From positions 31,471-95,470 of the forward strand of contig CAJQUW010010455.1 of NCBI GenBank assembly GCA_907163375.1: a DNA stretch of 64,000 nucleotides, in the 5' to 3' direction. Below, in pieces: positions 55,042 through 64,000 of the stretch. The stretch comes from Prostheceraeus crozeri. Taxonomy: Eukaryota; Platyhelminthes; Polycladida; Euryleptidae. The notes below the pieces were generated by a model. The model was not told where the DNA came from and did not search any database. It was given only the letters and a program-made list of their open reading frames with translations. Each line of letters starts with the position of its first letter. Positions within the stretch are counted from its first letter, which is position 1. The translations under genes and the position numbers were made by a program.

Positions 55042-56667
55042 ATGATTCCACCCGACCCCGACCATCTAAATGATGATGAAATCAATGAAGAGCACCCTGC
55101 TCATCATTTACCTAACGATGTCCCTGGAACTATTGAAGTTATCAGCCATCAAGATGAAGATGCCGACGAAGTTCAGGAGCAACCATCTAGTAGTCGATGG
55201 GTTTCTGTGGAATCTCCAAACTTTTCGAGATTTCGAGACACACCAAACGGCTTGTCCGCTGTTCAACTGCAAGCAAGGATAGCGAGCGGCATTATCTCAA
55301 TTAGACGAGGTTGTTGTATTTGAGACAATTTTCAATGACGACTTCATTGACTTCATCGTGCTTGAAAGAAACCGCTATGCTGCAATTGATAAGAATGACC
55401 ATACTTTCTCGTCAAACCACGATGAAATCAGAACATTCTTTGCTATTCTTATCATCAGTGGATATCATACACTTCCTCAACAAGACCTGTACTGGACAGT
55501 GGCCCCAGATCTCTATATCGATCTCGTCCGAAACGCCATTTCACGAGATCGCTTCCGACTCTTGAAAGCATATTTTTATGTATGTAACAACGAACTGGTT
55601 GAAGTTGGAGATAAGACTTCCAAAGTGAAAAAAAATCTCGAGCTACTCAACGACCGCTTCATGCAGTGGGGCATCTGTGATCAAGATATTTCCATCGACG
55701 AGACTATTGCCCCATATTTTGGGATATCTCCACTCAAGCAATTTATACGGGATAAGCCCATCCGCTTTGGGTTTAAGCACTGGTGTCGCGATGACAAATT
55801 GGGATACTGTTACCGTCTGCAGCTGTATGTTGGTCGGGATCCTCTCAAAACCCCGGAATAGTGTTCCCCTTGGTACACATGTTGTGAACCAACTATTAGC
55901 TGCTTGCATCAATGATCCATACTCTGTCGAACTGTACCTGGATAACTTCTTTACTTCCGTGAAGCTATTGGATGAGCTGGCTGATCAGGGCATGCGCACT
56001 ACCGGCACACTGCGAAGGAACAGGACAGAGCGTGCGCCTCTCAAGAGTGATCATGAAATGAAACGACAAGACACAGGATTCCATCATTCTCGCTTTCACA
56101 CCTCGCGGGAAGTACTGCTTATACGCTGGAATGACAATGCCATCGTTACAGTTGGTACCAACTTCGATTCGGTGACACCACTGGGAGTGGTTCAGTGCCG
56201 CGGCAAGGGTGTTTGAACTACAGTCGCACAGCCCGCGATGAAACTTAAGTACAATAGCAGTATGGGAGGTGTAGACCTCTTCGATCAACATCTCGCTACC
56301 TATCGCATTGCATTCCGGTCGAAGAAATGGCACTGGCCACTGATCATTCACGGAATTGATACTGCTGTTTCCAACAGCTGGATTATGTTCCGGTCATCAA
56401 GTGCACGAGCTGGCAGTCAGCTTGACTTCCGACGATGTCTGGTCACAATATACCTGATGCGAGCTGCGGCAAGCAACGTCGCGAAGGTACTTCCAGCGCC
56501 AAGTCCATGGAAACGTGAGATTCGACAATATGAATCATTTTGTTTCTTCTCGTCCAAATCAACGACGTTGACAATTGGCAACATGCTCAGCGAGGCCTCG
56601 CACATTTTGCATCAAATGCGATAAAACTCTGTGCGTGGACTGTTTCATTACTTATCATACGAAATAG
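55042..56667 (+). pseudogene. piggyBac-family transposase, several frameshifts
   Basis: Pieces in successive frames: an acidic N terminus (55042-55320), then FFAILIISGYHTLPQQDLYW and the first catalytic Asp in DQDISIDETIAPYFG (to 55861), then the second in VELYLDNFFTSVKLLDE (to 56216), an in-frame TGA, then the third in MGGVDLFDQHLATY. In yet another frame the C-terminal cysteine-rich finger follows (FCIKCDKTLCVDCFITYHT) to TAG 56665-56667. At least three frameshifts and one stop. GGG followed by TTAA at 57000-57006 is a plausible right terminus and target site; the left end is not seen. Confidence 0.85.
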
Positions 56668-57006
56668 CTTCAAGGACAAGCTCAAGTGTGTTTTAGTTAT
56701 TTCTTCAGTTATTTTTCATTTGTTGAATACCGAGTTGTGCTACGCTAATTTTGTTTATATTGTTTAGACCGTTTAGAAATCAAGTTTTGCAGTGAAATAA
56801 TAAATAGCCATTTTCTCGAAATTCGTGTTCTTTTTGCTAATGTTAACCGCGGGTGGCATCATATGAGATCACAGTGAAAAATGACCTTCCTGTCCTTTCT
56901 CAACAATAATATTTTGCATGTATCTTAGTTGACATAAACCTAGTTTACTGACCAAAAATCACTTGTTTCCTGCAACCGCATCATGGTGTCGCTTCTAATG
57001 GGTTAA

Positions 57007-60000
57007 GCCGATGGTTGAAGTGGGAATCTGTACAAAACAACAATCCTGCAGCCAAAGCAGCAAAATCAATGGCTTATCCTTCTAGATGGAACAAAATGGG
57101 CATTTTATGCGTTCAAGAGATATGTCGCTGTGGGTCATATTGGATCAAGAGTGAAAGTCCGGTCTTGGTCATACCCGGCATAAATTGCCAACAAAACTTC
57201 ATGTCGGTAGTAATCACACATAAAATGTAGTGTAGTTACCGGCTTGCATCGAGATACAAACAAAGTTCTGTTGCTTGAAAACTGAAGGCAATTATTAGTT
57301 TCAGAGATGCAATTGCACATGAACTATATGTTGCATGCCCATTGAAACTATCCACAGTGATCGATTTTAGGCTATAGGCTATAGGCTAGTCAAAGCAGCA
57401 ATGATAAGTTTTAAATGTCAACAATTGTTGGTAGCATAGCATTTCAATAGGCCTACTCAAGAAACTTGCCAAAATATGCAAGCTATTTCATAAATGCTCC
57501 TTTTGAAGCAAATTAGCTTGTCAAACTTAGTAGGCAACTCCTTCATCACTTGCTGTCCATGACTTAGTTGAATTAAACATAAAAAGTCTATAAATCTAGT
57601 TCTACATGTAAGTTTTGGAATATATTGAACTATTCGGATGAATCAATGTTGTTATGATAAATCGGTTATTGAATATAAGAAGCAAAATTGAAGCTGGACC
57701 AGAAATAGTACCAAAAAATGAAGTTATCTGAATTTATCTGCAAAAATCACCCAGATGACGCAGTTGTTTTTGCCATATTAGGCCTAAATTCCACCGTAAT
57801 CAACAAAAATTGTATGATCTTGACACAATGGATTCACTTCAAAACTTCATAATCAGTTTCAGATTCAAAGGGAGGGTATTCATTACATTCTTTAATCATT
57901 GTATCATTGAAATATCTGGGATGTTAACACCGTCTAGCTAGGTATGAAGTGGAACACTGACGAACCGTTAATAGACTAAAAATTAACATGGCTGTATTCA
58001 TTTTAAGAAAATCTATTTACGTCAAACACGTACAGATGTGGTGTTGAATAACTGTTATTGAAGAATTCATGCATCCCATAACAAAACTATTGATCTTATG
58101 ACCAAATATTCTTCCGACCTTTCCAAACGCAATTAGTCATTGGAACCTCCGGAAATTTATTGGCACATTTAAGTCCGGCATGTTTTAATTCAATATTACC
58201 GAAGCATCCATAATTTTTCAAAAATAACTGCTATGAATGCATTATTCTGGTACAAAATCTGAAGGAGGACGCAAAACAGATATATGATATGCCAAATATT
58301 ATACGTGACAATTTAATTTTTCAGCAATTTCAAAAATTTTTCTATTTTGGCCGATATTGTAAGTGGTCATGCTCAAACTGATGACGTCACTAGAGAACAA
58401 CAGCGGTAGAAACAATCTTGAACATCAACTTTGAAAATGACGATCAGATGATATGTCATCAAATTGATCCTAGAATATAAAATGTAATCATTTTATTAAT
58501 TAAAAGGGACTTTTAAGTCCCACTGGTACGGAATAGGTTAACTGAGAAATTAGATATTTTCATAGATCAGTGAATCGCTATCAAACGTAATAATTGTTTA
58601 TTTGAAGATAAACATGGGCTCGTCCACATTTGACTCCTGGTTTCGATCTCAGACTCACCTGTCTTCGCAGCGCTCGGCTTTCAGAGAGCAGTCTTCAGCA
58701 GCTAAAAGACTTCACGGACGGATTAAAGACGGCCTTTCGTTTCCGGCGTTGTTCCGTTTCATTATGCAGTTATTTTTTGTACGCAGCTTAGTCCTGAGTA
58801 GTGATTTACATGTATAGGCAAAAATCTAGGCATAAAATGGAAAACAGTGTTGATATATTGATGAATAACGATTTGTATTTAACACAGACAAGGTGCTGTC
58901 GGATGTAGCTGTCATTCATTGTGAAATAAACAGCAATAATGGCAAATTTTTAGCTTTCTTTCAGAATTCCATAGATGACGGAACTTATGAACTCATATGC
59001 AAGTTAGAGGAAAAACAATGAGCAATAAAATTGTTTCGGCTGTTGTGACATGAACACGCATTCGTTTAGACGAAACTACTTATTTGAGATCCAACGATGA
59101 AATGTTGTTTTCCAGCCGGTGTGCAACTTAGGCGCTTGTTGATTATGTCTACTCGTACATTGCAAAGGAAACTAAGAAGCTCATGCACCAGACGGATGAA
59201 TGCACCCCCAAATAGCACTAAATAAATTGATAGCCTTTCCTGTCATCCACTGATTCGCACTGCATGTGAGAGGAATATTGCATTCTCATTGATGCAACAA
59301 TCTAAGTCTCATTCGTCTCAATCTAAGACGCTTACACAGAATTTAATACAAACAGAGTCTTCGAAAAGATTGGTATCTTTCCATTCATCTTTTTGGAAAT
59401 GAATGGGAAGATGCCAAGTTTGTGATAATCGTAATTCCGTTCAAGGACTTCAGCAACTTCTCTCTCATGAAAACGCATAGAATTTCAAGTCTCTTGATGA
59501 AAACTGGGTTTGAACATGTCATAATCATGTTAGTCTGCTTCAGCCTTCTACTGCAGGAGCCGTAATTTGATTCAGACAACCATTCTGTGATATTGCATGC
59601 GTTTTCGTATTGAAGTAATTTTATGAGGGATGTTTTGGTGATAGAAACACATTCAGAGTTTTCCCTTACCATAAGCAAATTAGCATCAATTTACATCGAC
59701 TGGTACTTCAGAATGTGTGTTAGATGATAAGTATGCGGAAACGTGTTTTTTTATAGAGATGCTTGAATTTCTATGTATGTTCACATGAGAGTATTTGTAA
59801 AAATGCTTCGCTTATTGATGGAAAATATGAAAATTTGTGTCGTAACTTATAAAAATCTTTATTAATTTGCACCCTACAAGTATATAGGAAAGCTATCTGC
59901 AAGACAAGGGTGCATAAGCGTATTTTCGACCTAGTAGCTTGAACAGCTATGCGTTTTCACAAGTCGATAGTTGCAGAAAGTGATCATTTATTCATGGTAA

Positions 60001-60700
60001 AACTCACAGATTTGTGGCTTTACTTGCAGAAATCTGCATCCGTTTGAATTTGCAGATAGTTACAAGTATTGTTGAGCTAGTGACTGAGAAATCTTACTGT
60101 TTAGAAAGGACATAATTCAGAAACATAGCTGAAGTTAAATGCAGTCAATCAGACGAAGCTCTAGCGCTTCATTTTGATTGGCTGTTGCAGGTGTCACAGA
60201 TCTTTATCTGCGACTTCATTGGAGTAAACGTGTATTTATATTTCGATAGGGACTATTGACTTCAAGTGGAAAGTTCATGGTGTTCCATTAATTAGATTTT
60301 CATGGGTTTTTTTTGATATGTTGATAAGGGATTTTTCTCTATAAGATAAACCGACTCTTGAAACTATTGCAATTTTTGGCGGGTTGCAGTGTAATTCACT
60401 TTAGATTGCCTGGACTAATAAGTAAATGATGTCCTCCATCAATGAAGTGCATTCATCCACGTGGGCCTTTACAGGGTCGCTCCAAAAATAATGCAACAAA
60501 CTTTTCCATTCAAAAAGGAGATCCAGTGATGAGACCAGTGCCATTGAAACAAGCACTATGTCTTATATGCAAATATACAACTGAATTTAGTCAGCCATGA
60601 ATTTTTCCCAACAATTCATTTTAGTTCTAATTTTCATTCGTACTCTATCTAACGAAGTCGCAAATTTTTCTTTTTATACGAATGGAATTTGCTGTCACAA
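57007..60700. other. Noncoding stretch
   Basis: No recognisable gene. TACAGGGTCGCTCCAAAAAT at about 60,470 resembles a mariner-type terminal repeat next to TA, but no partner end is visible. Confidence 0.4.
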
Positions 60701-61118
60701 TCATCCAAAAAATTTACTTGAATACACCATTCTGACTTGAAATTTTATACAGAAAAAGCAACGCCAAGGTTTTCATTAAGTGGCCCGATATATTTCGCCG
60801 GCTCTTCTCAAGGTGAACACCGGAGTGAGAGACATGGAAGTTGACAGCAGAATTGCAAGCATGAACGCAGTTAACAGACGGACAGACATGGACAGTATCT
60901 CGTGACATAGATAGCCGACACATTCACGTGGTTAATAAAACGTCTTCTACTGAAAGGTAGGGAGTATTTACAACCAGAAAAATTAATAAAGGCAAATAAG
61001 GTAATAAAGAAAATAACAAATAAAGAAAGAAATGTATATAAATAAAGAAAATAAAAATAAAAATAAAAATAAAAATATATATATACAAAAACAAATAAAG
61101 AACAAACAAAGGAAAAAG

Positions 61119-62722
61119 TTACCAAGGTAAAAGTAAGTTCACAACTGTCTCTTTCTGTACACACAGATCTGGTTGCACTTTTTGAATGAGCAGAGCTTCA
61201 GTGACTGCAAGGTGTCCACTTCCTCGACATCTTCTTAAAATCCTGAAGCACGATCTTGGCGGTCGACTGGGTACACAACTCAACAAATGGCGGGTGATGT
61301 TGCTTGATGCTCTCCTCCTTTGTCCCTTCTCGAGCCAGCGTGGAATGTGCTCAGCGATCCGTTGGGACAATCGACGCTCCGTCCGACCGATGTATTTGCT
61401 ACCGCAAGTACAGTTGAATTCATAGATGACTTTGGATTCGGCTTCAGGAGGTAAATTGTCTTTGAGACGCGGGCGTCATTGTGGCTGAGTCACTGAAATC
61501 ACTTTGAGTTGGACAGTCGGGTAAACAGAAGAGATTTCCTTGTCCAACCTCTTCTTGATCCAGTCGTTGTGGCTGTCGCCCTTAAAAGGGATTCGCATGT
61601 ACACCGACTTCTTCTTTGGACCAAATAAGGGAAGATGATCGGATGGTGAACAGTGCTTTCCGATGAAAGCATCAGGATAGCCATTCCTCTGCAACGTTTG
61701 CCGAAGAAACTCGCACTCTTGTGACAGCACTTGTGGAGAACAAATTCGACGTGCACGATGAAACAGAGTCTTTATCAAGCCGACTTTGTAGGCCATCGGG
61801 ACGAAGCTCTTAAAATGAGTATAAAGTCCAGACCATGTACTCTTGCGAAAAACAGACGTCACCACAGATCCACAGCTCTCCCGCGTAACAATAACATCCA
61901 AAAACGCGAGACAGTTGTTCGCTTCCATTTCTAATGTGAAGTTTAAATTTTCATGAAGCTGATTCAGCTTACGTAGCATAACATTCACACTGTGGGTATC
62001 ATGTGCCACCATAAAAACGTCGTCCATGTAGCGTACATACAACGATGAATGCTCTCCAATTACCGAGGACATCTTCGACTCCAAATAGCCGAGGAAAATG
62101 TTCGCAAGGGCAGGACCAACTGGGCTCCCCATGGCTACTCCATCAACTTGGGTATAATATTGACCATCAAATAAAAATTGGACATCTTTGGTTGACATCA
62201 ACAAAAGCTGCTTGAGCACCGGGTACGGTATCTCCAGACGCAAACCATGCTGAATGATTATTTCCTCGATCATATCCAAGGTCTCGTAAATAGGAACATT
62301 TGTAAACAACGAAGTAACGTCGTATGACACCATAGGTTGATCGAGAATATTTAACCTTTTAATGAGGTCAACAAAACTAAAAGAGTCTTTGATGGAATAA
62401 CCATTTACTGCTGCTACCACAGGTTGAAGAATAGAAGCCAACCATTTTGACAGCGCGTGTTGAGAAGAACCACACATACTCAGGATTGGTCGTAGCGGTA
62501 CTCCGTCCTTATGGATTTTTGGTAGACCATATAGACGAGGAATTCTTGATCCTTGAGGTTTTAAACGATCGTACGTGTGAGTAGAAATAACACCTTCATC
62601 TAAATACTGCTTCAGGCAGTTAATTAAATTGAGTTCTGTCTTGGCTGTATTGTCGACCTGCTTATCATCCACTCTCAATTTCGATGAATCACTTAGAATA
62701 GCTTTCATCTTTCTCACATAAT
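61119..62722 (-). pseudogene. Penelope-like element: reverse transcriptase plus GIY-YIG endonuclease
   Basis: The minus frame from 62722 encodes RT blocks: IPRLYGLPKIHKDGVPLRPI, SYDVTSLFTNVP (first catalytic Asp), VDGVAMGSPVGPALANIFL, and YVRYMDDVFMV (catalytic YxDD). After SVTQPQ a TGA (61478-61476) intervenes, then the same frame gives VIYEFNCTCGSKYIGRTERR, LSQRIAEHIPRWL and the end LLLPW (to 61119), a GIY-YIG endonuclease. The N terminus is cut at the inversion junction (62722), so the frame's first few residues come from the other arm. The Penelope type uses the nuclease to open target DNA for priming. Confidence 0.88.
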
Positions 62723-63623
62723 CGTTTTTATGGTGGCACATGATACCCACAGTGTGAATGTTATGCTACGTAAGCTGAATCAGCTTCATGAAAATTTAAA
62801 CTTCACATTAGAAATGGAAGCGAACAACTGTCTCGCGTTTTTGGATGTTATTGTTACGCGGGAGAGCTGTGGATCTGTGGTGACGTCTGTTTTTCGCAAG
62901 AGTACATGGTCTGGACTTTATACTCATTTTAAGAGCTTCGTCCCGATGGCCTACAAAGTCGGCTTGATAAAGACTCTGTTTCATCGTGCACGTCGAATTT
63001 GTTCTCCACAAGTGCTGTCACAAGAGTGCGAGTTTCTTCGGCAAACGTTGCAGAGGAATGGCTATCCTGATGCTTTCATCGGAAAGCACTGTTCACCATC
63101 CGATCATCTTCCCTTATTTGGTCCAAAGAAGAAGTCGGTGTACATGCGAATCCCTTTTAAGGGCGACAGCCACAACGACTGGATCAAGAAGAGGTTGGAC
63201 AAGGAAATCTCTTCTGTTTACCCGACTGTCCAACTCAAAGTGATTTCAGTGACTCAGCCACAATGACGCCCGCGTCTCAAAGACAATTTACCTCCTGAAG
63301 CCGAATCCAAAGTCATCTATGAATTCAACTGTACTTGCGGTAGCAAATACATCGGTCGGACGGAGCGTCGATTGTCCCAACGGATCGCTGAGCACATTCC
63401 ACGCTGGCTCGAGAAGGGACAAAGGAGGAGAGCATCAAGCAACATCACCCGCCATTTGTTGAGTTGTGTACCCAGTCGACCGCCAAGATCGTGCTTCAGG
63501 ATTTTAAGAAGATGTCGAGGAAGTGGACACCTTGCAGTCACTGAAGCTCTGCTCATTCAAAAAGTGCAACCAGATCTGTGTGTACAGAAAGAGACAGTTG
63601 TGAACTTACTTTTACCTTGGTAA
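62723..63623 (+). pseudogene. Inverted partial copy of the same Penelope-like element
   Basis: Starts inside RT just after the YMDD motif (MVAHDTHSVNVMLRKLN) and continues through the RT thumb, the same in-frame TGA (63264-63266) and the GIY-YIG domain to TAA. Protein sequence is identical to the left arm where compared. It lacks the RT catalytic core. Confidence 0.9.
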
Positions 63624-63624
63624 C

Positions 63625-63720
63625 TTTTTCCTTTGTTTGTTCTTTATTTGTTTTTGTATATATATATATTTTTATTTTTATTTTTATTTTTATTTTCTTT
63701 ATTTATATACATTTCTTTCT
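63625..63720. repeat. TA and ATTTTT microsatellite in the arm
   Basis: (TA)n followed by (TTTTTA)n; mirrored at about 61040-61095 in the left arm. Confidence 0.85.
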
Positions 63721-64000
63721 TTATTTGTTATTTTCTTTATTACCTTATTTGCCTTTATTAATTTTTCTGGTTGTAAATACTCCCTACCTTTCAGTAGAAG
63801 ACGTTTTATTAACCACGTGAATGTGTCGGCTATCTATGTCACGAGATACTGTCCATGTCTGTCCGTCTGTTAACTGCGTTCATGCTTGCAATTCTGCTGT
63901 CAACTTCCATGTCTCTCACTCCGGTGTTCACCTTGAGAAGAGCCGGCGAAATATATCGGGCCACTTAATGAAAACCTTGGCGTTGCTTTTTCTGTACAAA

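Larger units (their letters stand above)
60744..64000. repeat. Large inverted duplication (arms ~1.28 kb, spacer 703 bp)
   Basis: 60744-62019 is the near-perfect reverse complement of 62723-64000. The right arm runs to the window end, so its real length is unknown. Arms differ at a TA microsatellite (two bases) and a few positions. The spacer 62020-62722 holds single-copy reverse transcriptase sequence. Confidence 0.95.

Noticed and set aside
60466..60495. Mariner element
   Set aside because: One TIR-like word beside TA, but no second end or transposase in reach.
60871..61164. Hydrophobic ORFs rich in F, Y, I
   Set aside because: They are translations of ATTTTT/TA microsatellite sequence, mirrored in both arms.

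Overview
The window is eukaryotic, most likely from an invertebrate animal. It carries eukaryotic transposons (two Polinton/Maverick elements, hAT, piggyBac, Penelope-like, non-LTR and LTR-type retroelements), AATAAA polyadenylation signals, a CCAAT/TATA promoter and a GT-AG intron. I see no ordinary host gene. The species cannot be fixed from the sequence; a marine invertebrate is only a guess.

Region 1-4.1 kb holds a decayed non-LTR retrotransposon, a small GC-rich repeat and a satellite-like array of ~286-bp units. From 4.3 to 19.0 kb lies a decayed Polinton (element 1). It begins with a promoter and a two-exon gene. Next come two RING-like genes, a DEDDh-exonuclease-like pseudogene, a free-standing DNA polymerase B N-domain, a packaging ATPase, an integrase with a detached chromodomain, a major capsid protein, a frameshifted adenain-type protease, a minus-strand cassette of a TBP-like protein and two PC4-like proteins, and two penton-type proteins (one broken). 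Last is a minus-strand polymerase B remnant split by a 1,008-bp hAT-type MITE. The same ~286-bp repeat, inverted, truncates the polymerase at 19.0 kb.

From 19.9 to 24.3 kb is an LTR-retroelement piece with the order gag - envelope-like - protease and no reverse transcriptase. From 24.6 kb there is a hAT transposase gene. A second Polinton (element 2, 26,783-43,664; 16,882 bp) is inserted into the 3' noncoding part of that hAT. It has ~511-bp terminal inverted repeats, 5'-AG...CT-3' ends and a 6-bp target duplication TGGGTA. Element 2 is A+T-rich and looks nearly complete: protein-primed-type polymerase B, PLA2-integrase fusion, packaging ATPase, adenain-type protease, major capsid, penton, a fiber-like coiled coil and several small virion-type proteins.

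The most unusual signal is confined to element 2: about 20 copies of a compact (~32-bp) GC-rich double-hairpin sequence. They lie in both terminal repeats, between genes, and inside coding frames of the polymerase, a hypothetical protein, a virion protein and the integrase fusion. They stay readable in frame, and two of them provide stop codons. Several copies differ in sequence but keep the pairing. This looks like a mini-mobile element comparable to Rickettsia palindromic elements or fungal mitochondrial double-hairpin elements.

The right third (43.7-60.7 kb) is mostly noncoding, with a Harbinger-like MITE, a Penelope-type GIY-YIG fragment followed by a hammerhead-like motif, and a broken piggyBac transposase. 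The end (60.7-64 kb) is a near-perfect inverted duplication of a Penelope-like element with ~1.28-kb arms around a 703-bp spacer.
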